Shown here: one piece after another, positions 14,616 through 23,105 of the stretch | Layout: each line of letters starts with the position of its first letter | How positions within the stretch are numbered: the first letter of the stretch is position 1 | Assembly: GCA_900553885.1 (NCBI GenBank) | Contig: USFD01000037.1 | Span: 1-30,684, forward strand | Source of the DNA: an uncultured Ruminococcus sp. | GTDB lineage: Bacteria; Bacillota; Clostridia; Lachnospirales; Lachnospiraceae | Direction of reading: 5' to 3' | Length of the DNA stretch: 30,684 bases | Made by a program: the position numbers and the translations under genes | The notes under the pieces: model-generated | Databases searched by the model: none | The model's input: the letters and a program-made list of their open reading frames with translations, nothing else | What the model was told of the DNA's origin: nothing

Positions 14616-15737
14616 TTATACCTCAATCAACTCATACTCTCTGCTGCCAAGTCCGATCTTTTCCGCATGCGCCAGACAAGTCTTCCATTCACTCTGGGGC
14701 GTTGTGTTTACAAAATGATCGTGATGATCGCAGAAGTCTTTTTCATGCATCCGTTCATCCAGAAGGCTCCCCGGCAGAGGTTTCTGCGCGTTGCAGGCAT
14801 CCGCACAGGCCTGATCCAGAGCGACCGGATCAAAGCTTGCAAACATCCCCACATCCGGAATAATAGGAACATCATTTTCACCATGACAATCACAGTAAGG
14901 AGATACGTCCAGAACCAGATTAATATGGAAGTTCGGTCTGCCGTCTACTACCGCTTTTGAATATTCTGCAATCTTCATATTCAGTTCCTTAACTGCGGAT
15001 GAATTTTCGTTGTAAATCGCATCAAAGTTACATGCGCCAAGGCATCTTCCGCAGCCTGCACATTTATCATGGTCAATCACAGCTTTTTTATCCGAGAAAG
15101 AAATTGCACCGTGGGCGCAGTTTCTGGAACAGACTTTACATCCGACGCAGACATCCTGGTTAACAGACGGCTTGCCGCTGTTGTGCTGCTCCATCTTGCC
15201 GGCCCGGCTGCCGCAGCCCATGCCGATATTTTTCAGACAGCCGCCGAATCCGGCCATTTCATGGCCCTTAAAATGACTGAGGCTGATAAATACGTCCGCA
15301 TCCATAATTGCTTTTCCGATTTTTGCCTCTTTTACAAGCTCTCCGCCCTTCACCGGAACGCTTATATCATCTGTCCCCTTCAGACCGTCTCCGATAATAA
15401 TATGGCAGCCTGTTGAGAGAAGATTAAAGCCATTTTCATATGCGGCGCTCAGATGCTCCAGCGCGTCCTTTCTGCGCCCTACATAAAGGGTATTACAATC
15501 TGTAAGGAAAGGGCGGCCTCCCAGTTCTTTTACCACATCCGCCACAGCCTTGGCATAATTGGGACGCAGATAGGACAGATTGCCCGGCTCGCCGAAATGA
15601 ATCTTAATCGCTGTCATCTTCCTGTCAAAATTAATGTTTCCGATCCCCGCCTTTTTTATAAGTCTCTGAAGTTTTTCCGGAAGATTCGTCCCCGGCTTTG
15701 CCCTGAAATCACAAAAATAAACTTTAGATTTTTCCAT
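14616..15737 (-). CDS. DUF362 protein with two 4Fe-4S ferredoxin clusters
   Basis: A 373-residue cytoplasmic protein: DUF362 domain (about 1-185 and again after 265) with an inserted 2[4Fe-4S] ferredoxin module. Cluster cysteines are C197, C200, C203, C207 and C226, C229, C232, C236 (CVGCKVCSRNC and CAGCGRCLGAC). The IKIHFGE motif (45-51) and SHFKGHEMAGFGGCLKNIGM (154-173) are typical of the family. It is expected to be an electron-transfer or redox protein; the partner is unknown. No signal peptide. The symporter gene follows 83 bp downstream in the same orientation. Confidence 0.92.
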   Translation of the reverse strand: MEKSKVYFCDFRAKPGTNLPEKLQRLIKKAGIGNINFDRKMTAIKIHFGEPGNLSYLRPNYAKAVADVVKELGGRPFLTDCNTLYVGRRKDALEHLSAAYENGFNLLSTGCHIIIGDGLKGTDDISVPVKGGELVKEAKIGKAIMDADVFISLSHFKGHEMAGFGGCLKNIGMGCGSRAGKMEQHNSGKPSVNQDVCVGCKVCSRNCAHGAISFSDKKAVIDHDKCAGCGRCLGACNFDAIYNENSSAVKELNMKIAEYSKAVVDGRPNFHINLVLDVSPYCDCHGENDVPIIPDVGMFASFDPVALDQACADACNAQKPLPGSLLDERMHEKDFCDHHDHFVNTTPQSEWKTCLAHAEKIGLGSREYELIEV

Positions 15738-15771
15738 CTTTTCCTCCTGAAATGTAAATTATTTTCAAAAA

Positions 15772-16167
15772 TTATTTTGCCACGCGAAAACTGGTCGCCG
15801 TCACCGCCGCAGTAAGATTTCCCAGATCATCCGTTACATCAATTCTATAATAACTGGTCGTTCTGCCCTTCTTTACACAGACCGCCTCTGCTGTCAGCTT
15901 CTCCCCTTTCGCCCGGCTCAGGTAGGTAATCTGAGAATCCAGAGAAACAGAACCCATTTCCTGCCAGTTCGATGCCACAGCAAGCGCAAAATCTGCAAGC
16001 GTAAAGTACACGCCTCCCATAACTGCTCCCATGGCATTTTTGTGCCTGTCTTCAATCATCAGACTGCATTTTGCATAATGATCATCGACTTCTTCTATAT
16101 AGGCTCCGTTATCTGTAGCAAAACGATCCTGTTCAAACATCTTTTTTACATCTTCTGATGGCTTCAT
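15772..16167 (-). CDS. Hotdog-fold thioesterase, PaaI family
   Basis: A 131-residue acyl-CoA thioesterase-like protein of the PaaI/YdiI group. The segment NAMGAVMGGVYFTLADFALA (about 44-63) matches the family's hotdog helix, where the Gly-rich loop and the Asp of LADFA form the active site. The second half has SLDSQITYLSRAKGEKLTAE and the strand AVCVKKGRTTSYYRIDV. It would hydrolyse a small or aromatic acyl-CoA; the substrate is not deducible. It is followed 34 bp downstream by the DUF362 gene and preceded by the tRNA terminator, so it starts its own unit. Confidence 0.9.
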   Translation of the reverse strand: MKPSEDVKKMFEQDRFATDNGAYIEEVDDHYAKCSLMIEDRHKNAMGAVMGGVYFTLADFALAVASNWQEMGSVSLDSQITYLSRAKGEKLTAEAVCVKKGRTTSYYRIDVTDDLGNLTAAVTATSFRVAK

Positions 16168-16261
16168 TTTTGCTTCCTCCTGACTGAATTATCACATATA
16201 TGCGCAGAGAAAAATATACGCACTGACTCTATCAGTATATCATACAATTTCTTTCTATGAC

Positions 16262-16304
16262 AAAAAAACGCACCCCCGGAATTTTCACGGGACTGCGTCT
16301 TTTT
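16262..16304. terminator. Terminator downstream of tRNA-Thr
   Basis: On the minus strand ACGCA..CCCG pairs with CGGG..TGCGT and is followed by T7 (plus A-run 16262-16268). On the plus strand the same hairpin ends in T5. It ends the tRNA transcript 6 bp past the mature 3' end. Confidence 0.85.
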
Positions 16305-16309
16305 GAATA

Positions 16310-16382
16310 AGCCGGAAATCAGACTTGAACTGACGACCCCTTCATTACGAGTGAAGTGCTCTACCGACTGAGCTATTCCGGC
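16310..16382 (-). tRNA. tRNA-Thr (anticodon CGU)
   Basis: The minus strand folds as a full cloverleaf. The 7-bp acceptor GCCGGAA/TTCCGGC is followed by discriminator T. The D arm is GCTC-AGTCGGTA-GAGC, the anticodon stem CTTCA/TGAAG with loop CTCGTAA, and the T arm GTCAG-TTCAAGT-CTGAT. The anticodon CGT reads ACG threonine codons. The 3' CCA is not encoded. Confidence 0.96.
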
Positions 16383-16410
16383 ATATTGTCCGCTTTATGC
16401 GGACTTTGTT

Positions 16411-16439
16411 ATTATATCCTGTTTTCATACAAATTTCAA
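16411..16439 (-). promoter_or_regulatory. Promoter of tRNA-Thr
   Basis: On the minus strand TTGAAA (plus 16434-16439) and TATAAT (plus 16411-16416) are separated by 17 bp. A small hairpin GTCCGC/GCGGAC (plus 16388-16404) sits in the 5' leader just before the mature tRNA. Confidence 0.9.
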
Positions 16440-16501
16440 CTGTTTTTTTCTCTTTCCGGCCCATATCTTTTTACTTCCGCCTGTGCCGGCTCCGGCCGTA
16501 T

Positions 16502-17437
16502 TCACATCCCCGTCTTCTGACTCCCTCCGTCTCCGGACAAATGGACAGTGAGCTGATTGTATGGGATCTCGATTCCGGCTTTATCAAATTCCTCTTTGAT
16601 CTGTTCCAGAATCCGCCATCTGACAGCCCAGTATTCCTCTGTTTTCACCCATGCCCGAAGGCCGATCATTACCGCGCTGTCAGCCAGATCAGATACAAAT
16701 ACAAGAATCTCCTCATCCTGAATAACCGACGGATCTCTGTGAAGCATATCCTCTATGATACGCTTGGCCTGCTTCATATCTGCCTCATACGAAATCCCGA
16801 CTTTCAGATCAAGCTTTCTCTCCGGCCTTGCTGTTACATTCGTCAGACTGTTGCTGGTCAGAATACTGTTTGGCACAACTACTGTCTGGTTATCTACTGT
16901 GGCCATTTTTGTATAAAAAATCTGGATCTCCTTAACCGTACCTTCAATTCCTTCCTGTGTCACCATGATATAATCTCCCACAGCAAACGGCTTCAGAATA
17001 AGAATGAGGATACCTCCGGCGAAATTGGAAAGACTCCCCTGCAGAGCAAGACCTACCGCTACGCCGGCCGAAGCGATCAGCGCTGCCACAGAGGAAGATT
17101 CCACTCCGAAATTTGTGGCAATCATAAAAACAAGAAGCGCATACAGACCAAATTTGAGCATAGAATCTACAAACTGCATCACGCCTGTATCCGCTCCGGT
17201 CCGTTCAAACGAACGCCGGACAATCTTCCGGATCCATCCGATCACTTTCCCTCCGATAAAAAAGAAAACAAGAGCAAGGGCTACTTTTATTCCAAAAGAA
17301 ATAATATTCGGAATATTGTCTTCGACGAACTGAAAAAATCCATTTACTTCTTTTGTCGCTTCCGTAGTAACTTCTGTTGCAGAATCAAGAATATCCGTAA
17401 CCGATTCATCGGTTGTATTTGCTGCTGCCAGTAACAT
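16502..17437 (-). CDS. mscS: Small-conductance mechanosensitive channel, MscS family
   Basis: A 311-residue inner-membrane channel that opens on membrane tension to release solutes during hypo-osmotic shock. Three membrane helices lie at about 43-65, 92-110 and 116-150; the last holds the pore-lining Gly/Ala pattern GVAVGLALQGSLSNFAGG. The soluble MscS beta domain follows with FAVGDYI and VVVPNSILTSNSLTN. The ATG at 17437 follows GGGGAAGGAACT and gives a normal N-terminus; the in-frame ATG at 17485 would overlap the upstream pgeF gene. It lies 17 bp after pgeF and is the last gene of the core block. Confidence 0.93.
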   Translation of the reverse strand: MLLAAANTTDESVTDILDSATEVTTEATKEVNGFFQFVEDNIPNIISFGIKVALALVFFFIGGKVIGWIRKIVRRSFERTGADTGVMQFVDSMLKFGLYALLVFMIATNFGVESSSVAALIASAGVAVGLALQGSLSNFAGGILILILKPFAVGDYIMVTQEGIEGTVKEIQIFYTKMATVDNQTVVVPNSILTSNSLTNVTARPERKLDLKVGISYEADMKQAKRIIEDMLHRDPSVIQDEEILVFVSDLADSAVMIGLRAWVKTEEYWAVRWRILEQIKEEFDKAGIEIPYNQLTVHLSGDGGSQKTGM

Positions 17438-17454
17438 AGTTCCTTCCCCTTTCC

Positions 17455-18315
17455 CTAATCTTTCTTCAGGGCAAGAAATGCGCACAGATTGCCCCGCCTG
17501 TTTCCCTGTGCCCTGTGAGAATACAGAATACTGCTGTTACAGTGGGTGCACAGATTTGTAACCGCCATATGCTCCGGAAGAATCCCCGCCTCCCGGAATA
17601 TAATCTCATTTGCCTTCCACAGATTCAACTGATATTTCCCGTCCTTCTTTTTATAAAAAAGCTCCGGCCACGCCTGTTTATCAAAGGTTTCCTGAAAACG
17701 GAGAACCACATCTTCGCTGACTTCATAGCAGTCCATACATACCGAAGGGCCGATTGCCGCCAGTATATCAGAGGGATCCGAGCCGAAATACTGCTGCATT
17801 TTTTCAATGGTCTTCTGGCCGATCCGTCCTGCCGTGCCGCGCCATCCGGAATGGCTCAGGCCGATAGCTTTTCTTACCGGATCAACAAAGTACAGGGGCA
17901 CACAGTCCGCATAGGATGTAACAAGGCAGATCCCCGGCACATTCGTAACCATACCGTCTACGTCCGTATAGTCTCTTTCCCGGACAATTCCCTTTCCTCT
18001 GTCCTCCGCCGTCACAAAACGTACATTTGTTGTATGGGTCTGCTGCGACAGAACCATATCTTCGCATTCCACCCCCAGAGCTTTTCCGATCCTGCGGAAG
18101 TTCTCCCGTACCGCTTCCGGCCGGTCTCCTCTGTCAAAACTCAGGTTCATCTCTGCGAAACAGCCGGTACTTACTCCTCCCAGCCGGGTGGAGAACCCGT
18201 GATTTACAATTCCGGAATCTCTCAGAAGAGGAAATTCCAGATACGGGATATTTTCCCCCCGCTCCTCAAATATATGCCGACTATCTTTATACTTCAGTCC
18301 CAGTCCCACTGGCAC
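17455..18315 (-). CDS. pgeF: Peptidoglycan editing factor PgeF / multicopper-oxidase-like YfiH family
   Basis: A cytoplasmic Zn enzyme of the YfiH/PgeF family, linked to removal of mis-incorporated residues from peptidoglycan precursors and to purine nucleoside phosphorylase/laccase-like activities. Motifs: SQQTHTTNV, TSYADCVPLYF, GLSHSGWRGT (the His-Cys-His metal set), IGPSVCMDCYEV, and TNLCTHCNSSILYSHRAQG near the end. The frame is open up to an ATG at 18444 overlapping yraN. A GTG at 18315 with GGAG 7 bases upstream gives about 286 residues, close to the family norm, and is chosen here; the start remains uncertain. It follows yraN and precedes mscS in one transcription direction. Confidence 0.88.
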   Translation of the reverse strand: MPVGLGLKYKDSRHIFEERGENIPYLEFPLLRDSGIVNHGFSTRLGGVSTGCFAEMNLSFDRGDRPEAVRENFRRIGKALGVECEDMVLSQQTHTTNVRFVTAEDRGKGIVRERDYTDVDGMVTNVPGICLVTSYADCVPLYFVDPVRKAIGLSHSGWRGTAGRIGQKTIEKMQQYFGSDPSDILAAIGPSVCMDCYEVSEDVVLRFQETFDKQAWPELFYKKKDGKYQLNLWKANEIIFREAGILPEHMAVTNLCTHCNSSILYSHRAQGNRRGNLCAFLALKKD

Positions 18316-18397
18316 ACCGCCTTTCTCCAAAACTCCGTCTTTCCGACAGTTCAATTTCTCTTTTCTGTTCCGCTGCAGGGCGGTTTTTCCTGACACA

Positions 18398-18769
18398 TCA
18401 GCCTGTAAATGCGTTTTTGATATGAGTGACCGCCGTCCCCTCAATTCCGATTACATCAAACCGGCACGGCACATCTTCCAGTCCCCGGCCGGCCAGATAA
18501 TGAGAAGCGCACCGGAAAATCCTCTGCTGTTTGCGATTGTCCACGGCTTCAAGAGGACTTCCCTTTTCTCTGCCGGAACGGTACTTCACTTCACAGAATA
18601 CCAGACAGATACCGTCTTTTGCAATAATATCTATTTCACCAAACCGGCAGCGGTAATTATACTCCAGAACTTCATACCCGATCTGTTCCAGAAAAAATCC
18701 CGCTGCCTGCTCATATCTTGTTCCTGTCCTTCTTTTATTTCTTTCTGCATTTCTTTTTTCCATACGCAT
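18398..18769 (-). CDS. yraN: YraN family endonuclease-like protein (UPF0102)
   Basis: A small PD-(D/E)XK-fold protein of the UPF0102 family. Motifs in order: GTRYEQAAGFFLEQIGYEVL, NYRCRFGEIDIIAKD (the catalytic-type Asp), LVFCEVKYR (the E-x-K) and a C-terminal RFDVIGIE strand. The family occurs next to rnhB in many bacteria, as here. Its nuclease role is inferred from fold. The ATG at 18769 is used; a TTG three bases earlier is in frame, and the ribosome binding site (GGGG) is weak. Confidence 0.9.
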   Translation of the reverse strand: MRMEKRNAERNKRRTGTRYEQAAGFFLEQIGYEVLEYNYRCRFGEIDIIAKDGICLVFCEVKYRSGREKGSPLEAVDNRKQQRIFRCASHYLAGRGLEDVPCRFDVIGIEGTAVTHIKNAFTG

Positions 18770-18818
18770 CAATTACCCCGGCGGTGCTGACGGATTTCCC
18801 GGCGCCGCTTCCATATGT

Positions 18819-19577
18819 TCAGACAAAATTACTGATAAAACTGTTTCTGTGAATCGGGGTCGGCCCCAGGCGGCGAAGCGCTTCGATGTGCTCTGCCGAG
18901 CCATAGCCCTTATTCGAGGCAAAGCCATATCCCGGAAACCTGCTTTCATATTCCACCATAATACGGTCCCTTGTAACTTTTGCAATAATGCTGGCAGCTG
19001 CAATGGACACGCTTTTTGCATCCCCTTTCACTATAGGAACCTGGGGAATGACAACCTCCGGTATGGTAACTGCGTCATTCAGGAGAATATCCGGCTCTGT
19101 TCCAAGCCCGGCAGCCGCTTCCCTCATTGCCTCGTAAGTGGCCTGCAGAATATTGATCTCATCAATTCTCTCCGGAGACACAATTCCCACAGAAACAGCA
19201 ACAGCTTTCTCCATAATTTCATCATACAAAAGCTCTCTTTTCTTCGCCGACAGTTTCTTGGAATCGTCTACGCCCAGGATCTCACAGTCTTTCGGAAGAA
19301 TAACCGCACCGGCAACCACCGGACCTGCAAGGGGCCCTCTGCCCGCCTCATCAATGCCGCAGATCCGTTCATATCCGCTGTACTTTTTCTCATAAAACAT
19401 CATCTCATCGAGACGCGCCCTTTCTTTTTTCAGAGCAGCCTGTCTCCGTCTGTACCGGGCGATCAGATTCTGTACACCTGCTCTGGCGTCCCCGGCATAA
19501 AGCCGGCAGAGTTCTTCTCCGCTTTTTTCATCCGCTCCGTCAAATTCCTGTCTGATCTGAGAAATGCTTTTACTCAT
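18819..19577 (-). CDS. rnhB: Ribonuclease HII
   Basis: A 252-residue enzyme that nicks the RNA strand of RNA-DNA hybrids and removes single ribonucleotides from DNA. It has the Firmicutes layout with an N-terminal helical extension (about 1-68) before the catalytic domain. GIDEAGRGPLAGPV (74-87) carries the catalytic Asp76-Glu77; DDSKKLS, LLNDAV and GDAKSVSIAAASIIAKVTRD follow, supplying the remaining acidic residues. The start overlaps the stop of the upstream signal peptidase gene by 8 bp, so translation is coupled. Confidence 0.97.
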   Translation of the reverse strand: MSKSISQIRQEFDGADEKSGEELCRLYAGDARAGVQNLIARYRRRQAALKKERARLDEMMFYEKKYSGYERICGIDEAGRGPLAGPVVAGAVILPKDCEILGVDDSKKLSAKKRELLYDEIMEKAVAVSVGIVSPERIDEINILQATYEAMREAAAGLGTEPDILLNDAVTIPEVVIPQVPIVKGDAKSVSIAAASIIAKVTRDRIMVEYESRFPGYGFASNKGYGSAEHIEALRRLGPTPIHRNSFISNFV

Positions 19578-20109
19578 GTCTGATCACTCCAAATTTATTC
19601 AGCGGCCAGATGCGCACCCAGGCCCTTCCCAGGAGATCCTCTCTGTGTATTACTCCCACATTGGCCGCTCTGCTGTCCTGACTGTTGTTCCGGTTGTCAC
19701 CCAGCACGAAATATTCATCGTCTCCCAGAACTACAGGTTCCTCTGCAATCCCGGCATTTTCCATTACTTCATTGCCATAATGCTCATCCAGCATCTGTCC
19801 GTCAATGTACACGTATCCGTCTACGATCTGAACCGTCTCTCCGGGAAGTCCGATAATCCGTTTGATATAATATGTATTCTTCTCATATTTGTATGGGAAT
19901 ACAACAATATCGTAACGGCTTGGATCCCGGAAACGGTATGATATCTTGTCAACAATAAGCTGATCTCCGTCCGAAAGTGTCGTCTCCATGGAAGAGCCGC
20001 TCACCTGCGTCCGCTGTCCCACAAATGTGATCACAAGATATGATATGCCTATAATTATCAGAATGTATAATAACCATGCGCCCAGCTCTTTTGCAATACT
20101 TTTCTTCAT
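19570..20109 (-). CDS. lepB: Type I signal peptidase
   Basis: A 179-residue membrane-anchored peptidase that removes signal peptides from exported proteins. One N-terminal helix (about 11-30) anchors it, with the catalytic domain outside. The Ser-Lys dyad is Ser40 in GSSMETT and Lys83 in YIKRIIGLPGE; DEYFVLGDNRNNSQDSR is the conserved later box. Length is typical of a minimal Gram-positive SipS-type enzyme. It lies between rbgA and rnhB. A second, longer signal peptidase gene occurs two genes upstream. Confidence 0.96.
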   Translation of the reverse strand: MKKSIAKELGAWLLYILIIIGISYLVITFVGQRTQVSGSSMETTLSDGDQLIVDKISYRFRDPSRYDIVVFPYKYEKNTYYIKRIIGLPGETVQIVDGYVYIDGQMLDEHYGNEVMENAGIAEEPVVLGDDEYFVLGDNRNNSQDSRAANVGVIHREDLLGRAWVRIWPLNKFGVIRHE

Positions 20110-20147
20110 CGGTCATTTCCTTTCTTTCGCCAGCCTTATAAACTCTG

Positions 20148-21005
20148 TCATTTCCCGGTTATATCTCCCGGATTTTCAAGTGTAATCCTTCCCAGCCGTC
20201 CGTTGCGGAAATCGTCAAGAAGGAGCGCAGACGCTTTCTCTGTGTCAAGTTCACTGCCCCGCACAAGACAATGCCGGCTCTCTGCGATTCTTCTGAGGCA
20301 CTCATAGGGATCTTCTGCAGGTTCCACAGAGTACTTCCGGCCAATCACTCCTGCATATTCCTTTTCCAGAAACCGGATCAGCTCTGCTGCCAGCTCTTCT
20401 GTCTGAAGGATCTCATCCTTGATGGAACCGATAAAGGCCAGTTTGAGGGCAGCTGTCTGGTCTTCAAATTTCGGCCAGAGAATTCCCGGCGTATCAAGAA
20501 GCTCCACACTCTTATTCAGCCGGATCCACTGTTTTCCTTTCGTCACTCCCGGTTTGTTTCCCGTCTTTGTACAGGCTTTGCCCGCCAGTGTATTAATAAA
20601 CGTAGACTTTCCCACATTCGGGATTCCCGCGACCATGGCACGCACCGGACGGTTCAGAATCCCCCTGCGCCTGTCCCGCTCTGTTTTTTCCCGGCAGGCC
20701 TCCTGAATCACAGACTGTATAGACTTAATGCCTCCGCCCTTTTTTGAGTTGACCTTAACAGCAGAATAGCCCTTTTCTTTAAAAAATTCAACCCACTCGT
20801 CGTTTCTTTTTTCTTCAGCCAGATCCGCCTTATTCAGAACGATCAGTCTGGCTTTGTTTTTTCCCATTTCATCAATATCCGGATTCCTGCTGCTTAAAGG
20901 AATCCGGGCATCCACCAGTTCAATAATCAGATCAATCAGTTTTATATTTTCCTGCATCATCCGCCGGGCTTTTGTCATATGTCCCGGATACCACTGAAAA
21001 TGCAT
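20148..21005 (-). CDS. rbgA: Ribosome biogenesis GTPase RbgA (YlqF)
   Basis: A 285-residue circularly permuted GTPase needed for late assembly of the 50S subunit. G motifs appear in the permuted order: NKAD (58-61), GIPNVGKS (127-134), DTPG (171-174). The start QWYPGHMTKA is the family hallmark. The ATG at 21005 has AGGAGGGG 5-6 bases upstream, so the in-frame ATG at 21059 (inside the upstream lepB) is not the start. It follows the longer signal peptidase by 11 bp. The neighbours rplS and rnhB are its usual companions in Firmicutes. Confidence 0.97.
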   Translation of the reverse strand: MHFQWYPGHMTKARRMMQENIKLIDLIIELVDARIPLSSRNPDIDEMGKNKARLIVLNKADLAEEKRNDEWVEFFKEKGYSAVKVNSKKGGGIKSIQSVIQEACREKTERDRRRGILNRPVRAMVAGIPNVGKSTFINTLAGKACTKTGNKPGVTKGKQWIRLNKSVELLDTPGILWPKFEDQTAALKLAFIGSIKDEILQTEELAAELIRFLEKEYAGVIGRKYSVEPAEDPYECLRRIAESRHCLVRGSELDTEKASALLLDDFRNGRLGRITLENPGDITGK

Positions 21006-21016
21006 CTCTTCCCCTC

Positions 21017-21676
21017 CTATATAAATCCAAAGTGGTCTCCGAAACTTGCCACAAACCACACTTTTCCGTAAATCTCATCTTCACTGACCGGGCCTGCGTC
21101 CGGACTTCTGCTGTCATCACTGGCCGATGCATTATCACCTATTACAAAATACTCTCCATCGCCCAGCTCAACAGGCGCGGAAGCCAGTCCTGCATATGAA
21201 ATATCTTCCGCATAAACATCTTCGGTCAGCTGTTCTCCGTCAATAAATATGCTTCCTTCCACAATCTGAATCGTCTCTCCCGGCAGTCCCACAATTCTTT
21301 TAACCGAATACTGCTCGCTTCCATCCTGACTGTAAGCGACAATATCCCCTCTGGCCGGTGAAAACATCCGGTAGCTCAGCCGGTTCACAAGTACTACTTC
21401 TCCGTTGTCAAGCGCCGGTTCCATAGATTCCCCGGTATTGCTGACCCTGTATCCAAAGGCAAGCACAAGAAAAACCGCCGCGGCACAGACCAGAATAATC
21501 TCTCCGATCCAGCACAGCAGTCCGGCAATATTCACACGTCTGGGCTGACCGTATCCTCCCTTATGATGCTTTCCCCTTCTTTCACTCTCAAACCGAAGAT
21601 CAGAACGCCTGGAAGATCTTCTGCCCGATGTTCCGGATGTCCCTTTTCGCTTTCTGCTAAACTTCAGTTCCCGCAT
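21017..21676 (-). CDS. lepB: Type I signal peptidase with basic N-terminal tail
   Basis: A 219-residue second signal peptidase. A long, very basic, Ser/Gly/Arg-rich cytoplasmic tail (1-48) precedes one membrane helix (about 51-76). Catalytic Ser84 stands in GESMEPAL and Lys126 in YSVKRIVGLPGE; EYFVIGDNASASDDSR is the later conserved box. Compared with the 179-residue paralogue it has a longer tail and a different substrate-pocket region, so it may process another set of proteins. It is the gene after rplS, 11 bp ahead of rbgA, but a terminator stands between rplS and it. Confidence 0.95.
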   Translation of the reverse strand: MRELKFSRKRKGTSGTSGRRSSRRSDLRFESERRGKHHKGGYGQPRRVNIAGLLCWIGEIILVCAAAVFLVLAFGYRVSNTGESMEPALDNGEVVLVNRLSYRMFSPARGDIVAYSQDGSEQYSVKRIVGLPGETIQIVEGSIFIDGEQLTEDVYAEDISYAGLASAPVELGDGEYFVIGDNASASDDSRSPDAGPVSEDEIYGKVWFVASFGDHFGFI

Positions 21677-21710
21677 GACTCCTCCCCGAATTTTTATGAG
21701 TATTTCTTAT

Positions 21711-21747
21711 AAGAAAAGGGACAAACTACAAATCTGTAATTGTCCCT
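21711..21747 (-). terminator. Terminator after rplS
   Basis: On the minus strand AGGGACAA and TTGTCCCT (plus 21740-21747 and 21717-21724) form a stem extended by a TACA/TGTA pair, followed by TTTTCTT. It is 12 bp past the rplS stop, and partial read-through would feed the signal peptidase-rbgA unit. Confidence 0.82.
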
Positions 21748-21758
21748 CTCATAGTTAC

Positions 21759-22106
21759 CTATTTTACTAATTCTTTCACTTTTGCAGCTTTTCCGACACG
21801 GTTTCTCAGGTAGTTCAGTTTCGCTCTTCTTACTTTACCTCTGCGAACAACTTCTACTTTCTCAACATGCGGTGAGTGGATCGGCCATGTCTTCTCAACA
21901 CCGATTCCATTGGATGTTTTTCTTACTGTAAAAGTAGCTCTTGAGCCGCCGCCCTGTTTCTTAAGGACAGTTCCTTCAAAAACCTGGATTCTTTCGCGGT
22001 TTCCCTCTTTAATCTTTGCATGTACTCTTACGGTATCACCTACATGGAACTCCGGTACATTCTCTTTTAACTGCTCTGCTTCGATCTTCTTAATGATCTC
22101 GTTCAT
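21759..22106 (-). CDS. rplS: 50S ribosomal protein L19
   Basis: A 115-residue ribosomal protein of the large subunit at the subunit interface. The motifs FHVGDTVRVHAKIKEGNRER and FTVRKTSNGIGVEKTWPIHS are characteristic. Length is normal. AAGGAGGT precedes the ATG. It has its own consensus promoter in the 3' end region of trmD and a terminator right after the stop, so it can be expressed alone at high level. Confidence 0.98.
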   Translation of the reverse strand: MNEIIKKIEAEQLKENVPEFHVGDTVRVHAKIKEGNRERIQVFEGTVLKKQGGGSRATFTVRKTSNGIGVEKTWPIHSPHVEKVEVVRRGKVRRAKLNYLRNRVGKAAKVKELVK

Positions 22107-22188
22107 TTTGTGTGACCTCCTTCATATTTGACGTTCTTAACACATTTTTGTGCCAGAGGACCATCGCTCTTCTTTTCACAACTTTTGT

Positions 22189-22217
22189 AGTGTAGCATAT
22201 TTCTACAGCTTTTTCAA
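22189..22217 (-). promoter_or_regulatory. Promoter of rplS
   Basis: On the minus strand TTGAAA (plus 22212-22217) and TACACT (plus 22189-22194) are spaced by 17 bp, just after the trmD stop. The predicted transcript would have a leader of about 75 bases before the L19 start; no named ribosomal leader motif was recognised in it. Confidence 0.7.
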
Positions 22218-22224
22218 GCCCCAA

Positions 22225-23061
22225 TCAAAGTTTTTTCTCAGCCAGCCATTCTCTGAACCACTGCTTTTCCTTCTCGTTCAGCTCGCACTTTTCCAGAAGA
22301 TCCGGTCTTCTCTCATAAGTACGGATAATCGACTGCTCCCGGCGCCATTTTTCAATATTGGCATGATGCCCGGACAGAAGCACCGGCGGGACTTTTTTCC
22401 CATGCCATTCTTCCGGCCTGGAATACTGGGGATATTCCAGAAGATTATCCTGAAAAGATTCAAACTCGGCAGACACATCATTGTGGAGCACTCCCGGAAC
22501 AAGCCTGGAAATCGCGTCAACCATTACCATCGCCGGCAGTTCGCCTCCTGTAAGCACGTAATCTCCGATCGAAACATAATCTGTAACAATCTCCTCCAGA
22601 ACACGCTCATCGATTCCTTCATAATGGCCGCAAAGCAGAATCAGATCCTCTTCCTGTGCCAGTTCTTCCGCCATCTTCTGATTGAACACCTCTCCCTGGG
22701 GAGAGAGGTAAACGACACGCGGATGCTTTTCTTCAGGAATCTTTCCCGTGTTCTGCACTTCTCCTGCAGCGCCCTTTTCTTCCATACATACGGACACATC
22801 TTTTTCCGCATCTTCTCTGCCGGCACGGATTTTCTCCGCCACAGCCTTATACGCCAGATATACCGGCTCCGCCTGCATAAGCATTCCGGCTCCCCCGCCA
22901 TAGGGATAATCATCCACACTCTGATGTTTATTAAAGGCGTAATCCCGGATATTTACCGCCTCAATCGACAGCCGGCCCGCGCTGACCGCCCGGCCGATAA
23001 TACTTGTATTAAGCCCGTCCATAACCATCTCAGGAAATAATGTAAGTATGTGAAAGTTCAT
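22225..23061 (-). CDS. trmD: tRNA (guanine-N1)-methyltransferase
   Basis: A 278-residue SPOUT-class enzyme that methylates G37 of tRNAs next to the anticodon using S-adenosylmethionine. Motifs: PYGGGAGMLMQ (53-63), VVYLSPQGEVFNQ (116-128), ILLCGHYEGIDERV, and YVLTGGELPAMVMVDAISRL forming the trefoil-knot cofactor site. Most family members have about 240-250 residues; here a charged insertion of about 35 residues (77-113, rich in E, K, A, G) separates PVYLAYKAV from HPRVVYLSPQG. The catalytic core appears intact. It lies 44 bp after rimM, as usual. Confidence 0.96.
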   Translation of the reverse strand: MNFHILTLFPEMVMDGLNTSIIGRAVSAGRLSIEAVNIRDYAFNKHQSVDDYPYGGGAGMLMQAEPVYLAYKAVAEKIRAGREDAEKDVSVCMEEKGAAGEVQNTGKIPEEKHPRVVYLSPQGEVFNQKMAEELAQEEDLILLCGHYEGIDERVLEEIVTDYVSIGDYVLTGGELPAMVMVDAISRLVPGVLHNDVSAEFESFQDNLLEYPQYSRPEEWHGKKVPPVLLSGHHANIEKWRREQSIIRTYERRPDLLEKCELNEKEKQWFREWLAEKKL

Positions 23062-23105
23062 TTTTCTGTCTCCTTATAACCGGCTGTTTCCGGCTTTCTT
23101 ACTTA

